64,000 nt of DNA from Pseudomonas sp. PDM15 (lineage in GTDB: Bacteria > Pseudomonadota > Gammaproteobacteria > Pseudomonadales > Pseudomonadaceae), in NCBI RefSeq assembly GCF_014851565.1, contig NZ_JACVAA010000001.1:186001-250000 (forward strand), given 5' to 3'. The notes under the pieces are model-generated. The model was given only the letters and a program-made list of their open reading frames with translations, ran no database searches and was not told the origin of the DNA. Below are positions 8,846 through 19,026 of this stretch, piece after piece (position 1 is the first letter of the stretch; each line of letters begins with the position of its first letter). Made by a program: the position numbers and the translations under genes.

Positions 8846-9475
8846 TCAGGCCTCGCCCTTGATCTCCTTGAGGTGCTTGTACACCGTGGCGCGGCCCATG
8901 TTGAGCACATTGGCCACGTAGTTGGCCGCGCTCTTGCCCTTGAACGCGCCCTCGGCGTGCAGGGCCTCGACCAGCTCGCGCTTGTGTTCGCGGCTGAGGC
9001 GGGCGAGGCCGAGCTGGCGTTGCTGCAGCCAGCCATGCAGGAAGGTGTTGATGCGCTCCTGCCAGTCGTCGCGGAACAGCGCGTCGGGCTGTGGGATCAC
9101 CTTGCTGGCGGAGAGGAACAGGTCGAGCGCCTGCTTGGCCGTCTCGAACAGTGAGATATTCAGGTTCAGGCACAGCACGGCGATCGGCGTGCCCCGGCCG
9201 TCGCGCAGCACGGTGCTGACCGAGCGGATCTTCTGTCCATCCCAGTTGAGCTTCTCGTAGGGGCCGATATTGCGCTCGTCGACTTCGCCGCTGAGCATGT
9301 CTTCCAGGGCTGCATCGTCGCCGACCGCGCGCTTGGACAGGTTGTTGGCGATATGGTCGATCTTCTGCGTGCGCAGGTCGTGCAGCACCACCTCGGCATG
9401 GGGGAAGAACAGGGTGGCGATCGCATCGGCGATGGCGCGGAAATTGTCCAGGTCGGCGGCGGGTGTCGGCTTCAT
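8846..9475 (-). CDS. dauR: DauR-type transcriptional regulator (PAS-like domain plus HTH)
   Basis: This 209-residue protein has the YheO-type PAS-like domain (about residues 8-120; HAEVVLHDLRTQKIDHIANN) and a C-terminal helix-turn-helix (FKGKSAANYVANVLNMGRATVYKHLKEI, about 175-205). In P. aeruginosa, DauR (PA3864) represses dauBAR and responds to D-arginine. Order and strand match here: it is the last gene of dauB-dauA-dauR, separated from dauA by 55 bases. It would bind the dauB promoter; the motif at 11646-11671, repeated at 4161-4186, is a candidate site. Confidence 0.85.
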   Translation of the reverse strand: MKPTPAADLDNFRAIADAIATLFFPHAEVVLHDLRTQKIDHIANNLSKRAVGDDAALEDMLSGEVDERNIGPYEKLNWDGQKIRSVSTVLRDGRGTPIAVLCLNLNISLFETAKQALDLFLSASKVIPQPDALFRDDWQERINTFLHGWLQQRQLGLARLSREHKRELVEALHAEGAFKGKSAANYVANVLNMGRATVYKHLKEIKGEA

Positions 9476-9530
9476 GCAAGGGCTCCGGTTCTGCGCCCCG
9501 CATGACGGGGCGCAGCGAGTGTGCCGTAAC

Positions 9531-11614
<2,084 letters not shown>

Positions 11615-11645
11615 GGGAAGAGGCACTCCGCTGGACTTGAATTAA

Positions 11646-11671
11646 ACTTATTTGTCCATGTTGGACTTTTA
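11646..11671 (-). promoter_or_regulatory. candidate operator at the dauB promoter (copy 2)
   Basis: Read on the minus strand the site is TAAAAGTCCA, two bases, ATGGA, three bases, ATAAGT, with a GTCCA-ACA-TGGAC dyad at its core. It lies 32 bases from the dauB start, where a repressor would block transcription. It matches copy 1 at 4161-4186 in 21 of 26 positions. The nearby leader is AT-rich and probably holds the promoter. Binding by DauR is inferred. Confidence 0.65.
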
Positions 11672-11776
11672 AGTATTTTCCGGCAAGGCCGTTGGTCTGC
11701 GGATGACGCTTCCCTGCATGCTTGCGTCGCAGTGCAGCTCACCGCTGCCGCTCTGCAGCGGTGAGCGCGGCCGTGG

Positions 11777-12817
11777 TCAGCGCCGCAGGGCGGGCAGGAA
11801 GTCCAGCAAGGCTGCCGGCAGCCGGGTGCGCAAACCATCGGTCAGCTGCTCGCGGTGCTTCTGGTAGAGCAGCCCAAGGCCGATCACGCCCAGGCCGATC
11901 AGCGTCAGCACGATGGGGAACAGCAGCGAGTCGGCGAACACCTCGTGGGACAGGTAACCCAGGTAGCCAGCCACGCCCAGCGCGCCGAACACCATGAACA
12001 GCGGGCGGCGCAGCAGCACGGCGATCGCCATCAGGCCGAGGTTGATCAGGCAGTACAGCGCCTTGCCCCATTCGCTGCCGCTGTCGGAAAGGCTCAGTCC
12101 GCCCCAGAACGCCGCGAGTCCGGCCAGGTAGCCCCAGAAGGCGTAGTCCTTGCGGGTGCGGCCGTCGACCACGAAGCACATCAGCAGCAGGCCGAGGCCG
12201 AACCACAGCGACACGTCGCGGCGCTGCTCCCAGTTGAAGCTGTCGCCGTGGATCAGTTCGCTGAGGTCCATGGACATGAACCACAGCGCGATCGCCATCG
12301 GCATGACGATGAACGGGAAGGGCAGCAGGCGCAGCATCAGTAGCCCGGCGACCACGGTGGCGGCTTCCATCGCCAGCCAGCCGCCCTGCACGTAGACGTA
12401 GTAGTCCTGGTAATCGCCCTGGTAGTCATCCAGTGGCCACAGGCCGGTCAGGCGCTCGAAGGCGAACACCGCCAGCGGCACCAGGCTCACCGCCACCGCG
12501 CCGAGCAGGCCGCCGGGGATCTGCTGGCCGCGGCGCCACAGCCTCAGGCCGCAAGCAGTGAGCAGGCCGATATAGGACAGGGCGATCAGCAGCAGGGCCG
12601 CATCGCCGACGCGCATCCAGGCTTCGCTCATCAGCCAACCCATGGCGCCCATGATCAGCAGTGCGCCGAAGTAGTAGGCGATGTGGGCCAGCTGGAAGCT
12701 GGCGTGCTGTTCCGGCTGCTGGCGCAGGAAGGTTAGCAGGCGCTCATCCTGGCCGGGCTGGAGGACGCCGGCGCTGACGGCGCGGGCGAGGTCGTGGGCA
12801 TCGATCTTGAGGGGCAT
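11777..12817 (-). CDS. multi-pass membrane protein, DUF2157-like
   Basis: The 346-residue product starts with a cytosolic segment (MPLKIDAHDLARAVSAGVLQ, resembling the N-terminal helix of DUF2157 proteins) and is followed by about ten hydrophobic segments such as YYFGALLIMGAMGWLM, ALLLIALSYIGLLTACG and FMVFGALGVAGYLGYL. It is an inner-membrane protein of unknown function. A strong AAGGAAG ribosome binding site precedes ATG 12815-12817. It follows the CoA-transferase gene by 31 bases on the same strand, so co-transcription is possible but no functional link is evident. Confidence 0.7.
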   Translation of the reverse strand: MPLKIDAHDLARAVSAGVLQPGQDERLLTFLRQQPEQHASFQLAHIAYYFGALLIMGAMGWLMSEAWMRVGDAALLLIALSYIGLLTACGLRLWRRGQQIPGGLLGAVAVSLVPLAVFAFERLTGLWPLDDYQGDYQDYYVYVQGGWLAMEAATVVAGLLMLRLLPFPFIVMPMAIALWFMSMDLSELIHGDSFNWEQRRDVSLWFGLGLLLMCFVVDGRTRKDYAFWGYLAGLAAFWGGLSLSDSGSEWGKALYCLINLGLMAIAVLLRRPLFMVFGALGVAGYLGYLSHEVFADSLLFPIVLTLIGLGVIGLGLLYQKHREQLTDGLRTRLPAALLDFLPALRR

Positions 12818-12848
12818 GCAGGCTTCCTTTCTGCGCAGGATGTTGGAT

Positions 12849-14045
12849 TCAGATGGCGCGGCTGGCGCGCAGCTCGGCGATCTGTGCGGTGCTGTAGCCG
12901 AGGCGGCTCAGCACCGCCTCGTTGTGCTCGCCCAGGGCCGGGCCGGTCCATTCCACGCTGCCCGGGGTCTCGCTCAGCTTGGGCACGATGCCGGGCATCT
13001 TGAACGGCTTGCCGTCCGGCAGCTTGGCCGCGAGGAACATCTCGCGGGCGAGGAACTGCGGGTCCTTGAACATGTCTTCGGCGGAATAGATGCGGCTGGC
13101 CGGCACTTCGGCGCGTACCAGGGTGGCTTCTACCTCGGCCAGCGGCAGACTGGCGGCCCAGCGGTCGATCACCCCGTAGAGTTCATCGCGGCGCGCATCG
13201 CGCCCCGCGTTGTCGGCCAGGGTCGGGTCGTCGGCCAGATCGCTGCGGCCGATGGCGCGCATGAAACGCTGGAAGATCGCATCGCCGTTGGCGCCGATCT
13301 GGATGTGCTTGCCGTCGGCGCAGGTGTGGATGGAGGAGGGCGTGATGCCGGGCATGATGTTGCCGGTGCGCTCGCGGATGAAACCGAACACGTCGAACTC
13401 CGGGACCATGCTTTCCATCATGGCGAAGATCGCCTCGTACAGTGCCACGTCGACCACCTGGCCGCTGCCGCCGTTGACCTCGCGGTGCCGCAGGGCCATC
13501 AGGGCGCCGATCACTCCCCATAGCGCGGCGATGGAGTCGCCGATGCTGATGCCGGTGCGCACTGGTGGACGATCCTCGAAACCAGTGATGTAGCGCAGCC
13601 CGCCCATCGACTCCCCCACCGCGCCGAAGCCCGGCTGGTCCTGCATCGGCCCGGTCTGGCCGAAGCCGGACAGGCGAACCATCACCAGTTTCGGATTGAG
13701 CGCATGCAGCACGTCCCAGCCGAGGCCGAGTTTTTCCAGCACGCCGGGGCGGAAGTTCTCGATCAGGATGTCGGCTTCGCTCAGCAACTTCTTCAGCACC
13801 TCGCGGCCGGCCTCGTGTTTGAGGTTGAGGGTGATCGACTGCTTGTTGCGCGCCTGCACGAACCACCACAGCGAGGTGCCCTCGTACAGCTTGCGCCACT
13901 TGCGCAGGGGATCGCCGCCATCCGGTGACTCGACCTTGATCACCTCGGCGCCGAACTCGGCGCAGATGCGCGAGGCGAAGGGGCCGGCGATCAGAGTGCC
14001 GAGCTCGATCACTTTCAGGCCGGCGAGGGGTTTGCTGGGGATCAT
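12849..14045 (-). CDS. CaiB/BaiF (class III) CoA-transferase
   Basis: This 398-residue class III CoA-transferase carries LAGLKVIELGTLIAGPFASR near its start, EVIKVESPDGGDPLR, LIENFRPGVLEKLGLG and the RTGISIGDSIAALWG segment. The Asp near residue 170 aligns with the catalytic aspartate (Asp169) of formyl-CoA transferase. These enzymes move CoA between a CoA ester and a free acid via an acyl-aspartyl anhydride. Substrates cannot be told; relatives handle succinyl-, glutaryl-, citramalyl- or carnitinyl-CoA. No acyl-CoA dehydrogenase or LysR gene is beside it to narrow the choice. ATG 14045 gives the family N terminus; the longer frame does not. Confidence 0.88.
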   Translation of the reverse strand: MIPSKPLAGLKVIELGTLIAGPFASRICAEFGAEVIKVESPDGGDPLRKWRKLYEGTSLWWFVQARNKQSITLNLKHEAGREVLKKLLSEADILIENFRPGVLEKLGLGWDVLHALNPKLVMVRLSGFGQTGPMQDQPGFGAVGESMGGLRYITGFEDRPPVRTGISIGDSIAALWGVIGALMALRHREVNGGSGQVVDVALYEAIFAMMESMVPEFDVFGFIRERTGNIMPGITPSSIHTCADGKHIQIGANGDAIFQRFMRAIGRSDLADDPTLADNAGRDARRDELYGVIDRWAASLPLAEVEATLVRAEVPASRIYSAEDMFKDPQFLAREMFLAAKLPDGKPFKMPGIVPKLSETPGSVEWTGPALGEHNEAVLSRLGYSTAQIAELRASRAI

Positions 14046-14151
14046 CGTGGCTCCAAGGCGTTCTGGCAGAGCGCTTAGCCTATGCGATTGCACGGCGGCT
14101 GTACCCAATATGCGGTTAAATCGCCGGCTGGCTAGTCAGGGAGGGATGTTC

Positions 14152-14712
14152 ATGTGGCTTGCTGAGATGAAGACGCGCCTGCAGCTTCTATTGAGCATTG
14201 CCGGGCTTATGCTGGCGTTGCAGGTCGGCAACAGCCTGAGCGGCAATGCCTTAAATCTATGGGGCGTGTTGCCACGGCACGTCGACAGCCTGCCCGGCAT
14301 TCTGATAGCGCCCTGGCTGCACGCCGGCTGGTGGCACCTGCTCAACAACCTGCCGGGGCTGTTGTTGCTGGGCTGGCTGGCACTGCTCGGTTCGCTGCGC
14401 CAGTTCCTCGCTGCCAGCGCCTTCATCATCGTCGGCAGCGGCCTGCTGGTCTGGCTGTTCGCCCGGCCGGGCATGCACCTGGGGGCCAGTGGCTGGGTGT
14501 TCGGCCTGTGGGGCCTGTTGCTGGCGCGCGCCTGGTTCGAACGCAGCCTTGGCAGCCTGCTGATCGCCCTGCTGGTGCTGTTCTACTACGGCGGCTGGTG
14601 GATCGGGCTGTTGCCGAGCCAGGGTATCTCCTTCGAATACCACCTGTTCGGTGCCCTGTGCGGCGTGCTGTTCGCGGCGTTGAACCATCGATCAGCCGAA
14701 CGGCAGGCTTAG
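14152..14712 (+). CDS. rhomboid-like intramembrane protein
   Basis: The 186-residue protein has about six hydrophobic segments and the rhomboid signatures: WWHLLNN in the second segment (around residue 60), GASGWVFG with the putative nucleophile Ser113, and the FEYHLFGALCG segment supplying His164. Spacing is right for a Ser-His dyad, so it may be an active intramembrane serine protease of the small bacterial type. It begins at ATG 14152 after a GGGAGGG ribosome binding site; an in-frame ATG at 14146 is too close to that site. No substrate is suggested by neighbours. Confidence 0.75.
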   Translation: MWLAEMKTRLQLLLSIAGLMLALQVGNSLSGNALNLWGVLPRHVDSLPGILIAPWLHAGWWHLLNNLPGLLLLGWLALLGSLRQFLAASAFIIVGSGLLVWLFARPGMHLGASGWVFGLWGLLLARAWFERSLGSLLIALLVLFYYGGWWIGLLPSQGISFEYHLFGALCGVLFAALNHRSAERQA

Positions 14713-14779
14713 GGTCGGGGCGATGCATGTCCCTTTCGGGTAGACTTGCCGCCTTTCCCGCCAGCCAAGAAGCCCGCCC

Positions 14780-15319
14780 ATGGCCCTGCAAGCCACGCCC
14801 TACAAAGTCGAACTCAACCTCACCGACATCGACCGCAACGTCTACGAGAACCTGCGCTTCACCGTGGCCAAGCATCCCTCGGAGACCGAGGAGCGGCTGT
14901 GCGTGCGGCTGATCGCCTATGCGCTGTGGTACCACGAGCAGCTGGCCTTCGGTCGCGGCCTGTCCGACGTCGACGAGCCGGCGCTGTGGGAGAAGAGCCT
15001 GGACGACCGCGTGCTGCACTGGATCGAGGTTGGTCAGCCGGACGCCGAGCGCATCACCTGGTGCTCGCGCCGTACCGAGCGCTTCAGCCTGGTGGCCTAC
15101 GGCAACCTGCGGGTGTGGCAGAACAAGGTGCTCGACAGCGTGCGCAGCCTGAAGAACATCAATGTGGTCGGCGTGGACCAGGAGGCCCTGGAGAACCTGG
15201 CCCGCGACCTTCCGCGTTCGGTGAGCTGGAGCGTGATGATCAGCGACGGTCTGCTCTACGTCACCGACGAGCGCGGCCAGCATGAGATTCCCCTGGAGTG
15301 GCTGCACGGCGAGCGTTGA
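14780..15319 (+). CDS. yaeQ: YaeQ family protein
   Basis: The 179-residue product matches the YaeQ family in length and sequence (MALQATPYKVELNLTDIDRN, then CVRLIAYALWYHEQLAFGRG and DEPALWEKSLDDRVLHWIEVG). Members have a PD-(D/E)XK nuclease-like fold, but no biochemical role is agreed; E. coli YaeQ was once linked to restoring haemolysin transcription in an rfaH mutant. The gene stands alone, 39 bases upstream of recJ, in the same direction, and could be co-transcribed with it. Confidence 0.9.
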   Translation: MALQATPYKVELNLTDIDRNVYENLRFTVAKHPSETEERLCVRLIAYALWYHEQLAFGRGLSDVDEPALWEKSLDDRVLHWIEVGQPDAERITWCSRRTERFSLVAYGNLRVWQNKVLDSVRSLKNINVVGVDQEALENLARDLPRSVSWSVMISDGLLYVTDERGQHEIPLEWLHGER

Positions 15320-15357
15320 TCTCCACACCCCTCCCGCAATAGAAGACCTGGATTTCC

Positions 15358-17073
15358 ATGCGCATCGACCTTCGCCCCATGCCCGCCACGCTACCCGATC
15401 TGGGTGAGCTGCCGCCGCTGCTGACCCGCCTGTACGCCTCCCGCGGTGTGCAATCCGCCGCCGAGCTCGACAAGGGCCTGGCGCGGTTGATTCCGTACCA
15501 GCAGCTGAAGGGCATGGACGGCTCGGTAGAGCTGCTGGTGCAGGCATTGGAGCAACGCCAGCGCATCCTGATCGTCGGCGACTTCGATGCCGACGGCGCC
15601 ACCGCCAGCTCGGTCGGCGTGCTTGGCCTGCGCATGCTCGGTGCGGCGCATGTCGACTACCTGGTACCTAACCGTTTCGAATACGGCTACGGCCTGACGC
15701 CGGAAATCGTCGCCGTGGCCCTGCAGCGTCAACCCGACCTGCTGCTGACCGTGGACAACGGCATCTCCAGCGTCGAGGGCGTGGCCGCGGCCAAGGCCGC
15801 CGGACTCAGGGTGCTGGTCACAGACCACCACCTACCGGGGCCGGAGCTGCCGGCGGCGGACGCCATCGTCAATCCCAACCAGCCGGGTTGCGAGTTCCCG
15901 AGCAAGTCCCTGGCCGGGGTCGGGGTGATGTTCTACGTGCTGCTGGCCCTGCGCGCCAAGCTGAGGGAGATCGGCTGGTTTGCTCGCAGCGGTATGGCCG
16001 AACCCAACCTGGGCGAGCTGCTCGACCTGGTGGCCCTCGGCAGTGTGGCCGACGTGGTACCGCTGGACGCCAACAACCGAATCTTGGTTCATCAGGGCTT
16101 GGCGCGCATCCGCGCCGGCCGTGCGCGGCCGGGGCTGCGGGCGATCCTCGAAGTGGCTGGGCGGCAGCACGGGCGCATCAGCTCCACCGACCTCGGCTTT
16201 ATCCTCGGTCCACGCCTGAATGCCGCCGGGCGCCTGGATGACATGAGTCTGGGCATCGAGTGCCTGCTGTGCGACGACGAGGCACTGGTGCGCGACATGG
16301 CCCAGCAGCTCGACGATCTGAACAAGGACCGCAAGGCCATCGAGCAGGGCATGCAGCGCGAGGCGCTGGCCCAGCTCAAGGACATGAGCGTCGAGGACAT
16401 GCCGTTCGGCCTTTGCCTGTTCGAGGCCTACTGGCACCAGGGCGTGATCGGCATCCTCGCCTCGCGCCTGAAGGAGCGTTACCACCGCCCGGCCATCGCC
16501 TTCGCCGATGCCGGTGACGGCCTGCTCAAGGGCTCGGCCCGTTCGGTACCAGGCCTGCATATCCGCGATGCGCTGGACGCGGTCGCGGCCAGGCATCCGG
16601 GGCTGATCAGCAAGTTCGGCGGGCACGCGATGGCGGCCGGCCTGTCGCTGCCGCAAGAAAATTACGGTGCCTTCGCCGCCGCCTTCGATGCCGAGGTGCG
16701 CCGCCAGCTGAGCGAGGACGACCTCACCGGCCGCCTGCTGTCCGATGGCCAACTGGGCGTCGAGGAGTTCCATCTGGAGCTGGCCAAGTCCCTGCGCCAC
16801 GCCGGGCCCTGGGGGCAGCACTTCCCCGAACCGCTGTTCCACGGCCTGTTCCAGATCGTCAATCAGCGGGTGGTGGGCGAGAAGCACCTCAAGCTGGTGC
16901 TGAAGACCGAATGCGGCGGCCAGACCCTGGATGGCATCGCCTTCAACGTCGACCGCGACACCTGGCCCAACCCCAACGTGCGTTGGGTGGAGCTGGCGTA
17001 CAAGCTGGACGTCAACGAGTACCAGGGCCGCGAAAGCGTGCAATTGCTGGTAACGCATCTGGCTCCGCGTTGA
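15358..17073 (+). CDS. recJ: single-stranded-DNA-specific exonuclease RecJ
   Basis: RecJ degrades single-stranded DNA 5' to 3' in recombination (RecF pathway), mismatch repair and base-excision repair. The 571-residue product has the DHH-family motifs VGDFDADGATAS (Asp75, Asp77, Asp79) and VTDHHLPGPELP (Asp156-His157-His158), LLDLVALGSVADVVPL, LNAAGRLDDM, and in the DHHA1 domain GVIGILASRLKERY and GHAMAAGLS. Length is normal. Start ATG 15358 follows yaeQ by 38 bases. Part of its 3' half is repeated as a decayed copy at 18574-18757. Confidence 0.96.
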   Translation: MRIDLRPMPATLPDLGELPPLLTRLYASRGVQSAAELDKGLARLIPYQQLKGMDGSVELLVQALEQRQRILIVGDFDADGATASSVGVLGLRMLGAAHVDYLVPNRFEYGYGLTPEIVAVALQRQPDLLLTVDNGISSVEGVAAAKAAGLRVLVTDHHLPGPELPAADAIVNPNQPGCEFPSKSLAGVGVMFYVLLALRAKLREIGWFARSGMAEPNLGELLDLVALGSVADVVPLDANNRILVHQGLARIRAGRARPGLRAILEVAGRQHGRISSTDLGFILGPRLNAAGRLDDMSLGIECLLCDDEALVRDMAQQLDDLNKDRKAIEQGMQREALAQLKDMSVEDMPFGLCLFEAYWHQGVIGILASRLKERYHRPAIAFADAGDGLLKGSARSVPGLHIRDALDAVAARHPGLISKFGGHAMAAGLSLPQENYGAFAAAFDAEVRRQLSEDDLTGRLLSDGQLGVEEFHLELAKSLRHAGPWGQHFPEPLFHGLFQIVNQRVVGEKHLKLVLKTECGGQTLDGIAFNVDRDTWPNPNVRWVELAYKLDVNEYQGRESVQLLVTHLAPR

Positions 17074-17162
17074 GCTGATCGGATGAGTGGCGTTGACGCT
17101 GCCGGGGTGGGCTTCTAAAGGTTAATGCGCCGCTACGACGCGGCGCTGGAGCGGAAGCCGGG

Positions 17163-17179
17163 CGTTATCCGCGATAACG
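17163..17179. promoter_or_regulatory. perfect palindrome upstream of the first CSLREA gene
   Basis: CGTTATC, three bases, GATAACG is a perfect inverted repeat 22 bases before the start codon. Diverged versions (CGTTGTC, CGC, AATAACG) lie at 18847-18864 and 20354-20371, also 22 bases upstream of the second and third paralogues. It could be an operator or an mRNA hairpin in the 5' leader; no binding protein is known. Confidence 0.5.
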
Positions 17180-17200
17180 TCTTCCCATGGGGGTTCCGCC

Positions 17201-18538
17201 ATGCGTCATGTCCCGTTCGCGCTTGCCTGCGCATCTGTTCTTGCTCTTGCCGACTCCGCACTGGCCCATGATTTTCGGGTCAACCGTTTCGATGATCAGT
17301 TCGATGGCGTCTGCGATGCCCACTGCTCGCTGCGTGACGCGGTCCGCGCGCACAACCAGACGGGCCAGGGGCCCAACCGCATTCTGCTGCCGGCGGGCAC
17401 GCTCCAGCTGTCCCTGCCGCCGGAGTATGGGGAGGAGGGAGAGGTCTACGACGAGGATGAGAATCTCAATGGCGACCTCGATGTGCTTGCCGGCAGTGTC
17501 ACTTTGGTGGGGACCGGGCGAGACGGCAGCATCATCGACGGTGGCGGCATCGATCGCCTGTTCGAGGTTGCCGCCGGTGCCGTGCTGTATGTCGATGACC
17601 TTACTCTACGCAACGGCTTCACCTCGACCCACGGCGGTGCCATCGAGAACCGCGGCCAGCTCATCGTTCGGCGCAGCCGCCTGGCCGACAACCTGATCTC
17701 CTATCAGTGGGACGGCCAGCACTACGGCGGCGCGATTTACAACGAAGGCACGCTGGTGGTCTACGACAGCCTCTTCCAGCACAACGTCATCAACATCAAT
17801 GACAGCGGTAGCGCCCAGGGTGGTGCGCTGTTCAACGCCGGCCGGATGCAGGTGCGCGATAGCCTGTTTGAGAACAACGTGGTGGACACCGATGACGTCA
17901 CTGGCTTCGGCGCGGCGGTGTTCAATACCGGTGAGGCCAGCATGGCCCGCGTGGCGATTCTGGGCAGCAGGGGCGACGGCCCGGGCACCGCAGTGCGCAA
18001 CGATGGCAACGGCGTGCTGACCCTGTCCAACGCCACTGTCACGGGAAGCGGCAGCCAGGAGTCCGAGACGGATGCGGCGGTGTCCAACGGCTCTGACCAC
18101 TGGGCCTACCCCGGTAGCCCGCGCCTCAAGCTGCTGAATGTCACCATCGCCGGCAATGGGCAGGTGGGGTTGTACAACGACGGCTTCCTCGAGCTGCGCA
18201 ACAGCGTGATCGTCGACAACCCGCAGAACAATTGCATCAACTACGGAACCATCGTGCGTTCCACGGGCCTGCTGCTCGGTAGCGATTCGGGCAACTGCTC
18301 GGCGGACCTGTATGTCGACGAGCAGGCCATCTACGGCAGGGTTCTCTATGCACTTGGGGACAACGGTGCGGGTTTGCCCACCTTCAGTCTGCCGCCGGTC
18401 AGCCCGGCGCTGGATGCCGGTGTCGGTCTTTGCCCGCAGGTCGACCAGCGCGGCTACCCGCGGCCGCAGGATGGCGATGGAGATGGAGTGGTCGGATGTG
18501 ACCTGGGCGCATATGAGCGCGGCTCGAAGGTTCGCTGA
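17201..18538 (+). CDS. secreted CSLREA-domain parallel beta-helix protein, paralogue 1
   Basis: This 445-residue protein has a Sec signal peptide (MRHVPFALACASVLALADSALA), then the CSLREA-type motif DGVCDAHCSLRDAVRAHN at about residues 36-52. About 300 residues of right-handed beta-helix repeats follow, of the form GGAIENRGQLIVRRSRLADN, with recurring GGA(I/L)xNxG and LxVxxSxFxxN rungs. The C terminus has the CPQVDQRGYPRPQDGDGDG...DLGAYE block typical of choice-of-anchor Q/CSLREA proteins, with a calcium-binding-like DGDGDG run. No PEP-CTERM or LPxTG tail is visible. It is probably periplasmic or exported; ligand unknown. First of three tandem copies. Confidence 0.85.
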   Translation: MRHVPFALACASVLALADSALAHDFRVNRFDDQFDGVCDAHCSLRDAVRAHNQTGQGPNRILLPAGTLQLSLPPEYGEEGEVYDEDENLNGDLDVLAGSVTLVGTGRDGSIIDGGGIDRLFEVAAGAVLYVDDLTLRNGFTSTHGGAIENRGQLIVRRSRLADNLISYQWDGQHYGGAIYNEGTLVVYDSLFQHNVININDSGSAQGGALFNAGRMQVRDSLFENNVVDTDDVTGFGAAVFNTGEASMARVAILGSRGDGPGTAVRNDGNGVLTLSNATVTGSGSQESETDAAVSNGSDHWAYPGSPRLKLLNVTIAGNGQVGLYNDGFLELRNSVIVDNPQNNCINYGTIVRSTGLLLGSDSGNCSADLYVDEQAIYGRVLYALGDNGAGLPTFSLPPVSPALDAGVGLCPQVDQRGYPRPQDGDGDGVVGCDLGAYERGSKVR

Positions 18539-18573
18539 GCGCTCAGGCTCGGGGCCAGGGCGGGCTGGCCCTG

Positions 18574-18757
18574 ACGCAGCTCAAGGTGCTGCCGCTGTAA
18601 GGCCTGCCGTTCGGCCTGCGCATTCGAGGCGGACTGGCACTAGCGGGGTCGGCATTCTCGCCTCGCCTCAAGGTGCGTTACCTCCGCCGGCCCTCGCCTC
18701 CGCCTCCGCCTTGGCCAACGCATGCAACTGCTTGTGGCGCACTTGGCGCCGCGCTGA
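18574..18757 (+). pseudogene. decayed copy of the recJ 3' portion
   Basis: The spacer aligns by eye with two separate pieces of recJ. Bases 18577-18711 match recJ 16372-16507, including the runs TGCCGTTCGGCCT and CTCGCCTCG. Bases 18721-18757 match the very end of recJ (17035-17073), reading MQLLVAHLAPR and a stop where recJ has VQLLVTHLAPR and a stop. About 530 bases of recJ between them are missing, and indels and a TAA break the frame. It is a non-coding relic of a tandem duplication that carried the recJ end together with the CSLREA gene. Confidence 0.85.
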
Positions 18758-19026
18758 GGCCTGGCGGATAAGCGGTCTTGACTGGGGGGCTGCGCCCTCC
18801 TAAGAAGTTATCCGTCGCCATGTGCGACATGTCTGCGGAAGCTGGGCGTTGTCCGCGAATAACGTCCCGTATCTGGAGACTCCGCGATGCGCTACTCCAT
18901 ATCCGCGCTTGCCTGTGCGTCTGTTCTTGCCCTTTCCGATGTTGTCCTGGCCCAGGATCTGAAGGTCAATCGCCTCAACGATGAGTTCGACGGTAGCTGC
19001 GATAGCCATTGTTCGTTGCGTGATGC
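18745..19026 (+). repeat. long direct repeat, copy A (leader and 5' end of CSLREA paralogue 2)
   Basis: From the trace of the recJ end (GGCGCCGCGCTGAGGCCTGG) through the leader and the first 140 bases of the coding region, this segment is nearly identical to 20251-20530. The corresponding region upstream of paralogue 1 is clearly more diverged. It indicates recent duplication or gene conversion between paralogues 2 and 3. Confidence 0.85.
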
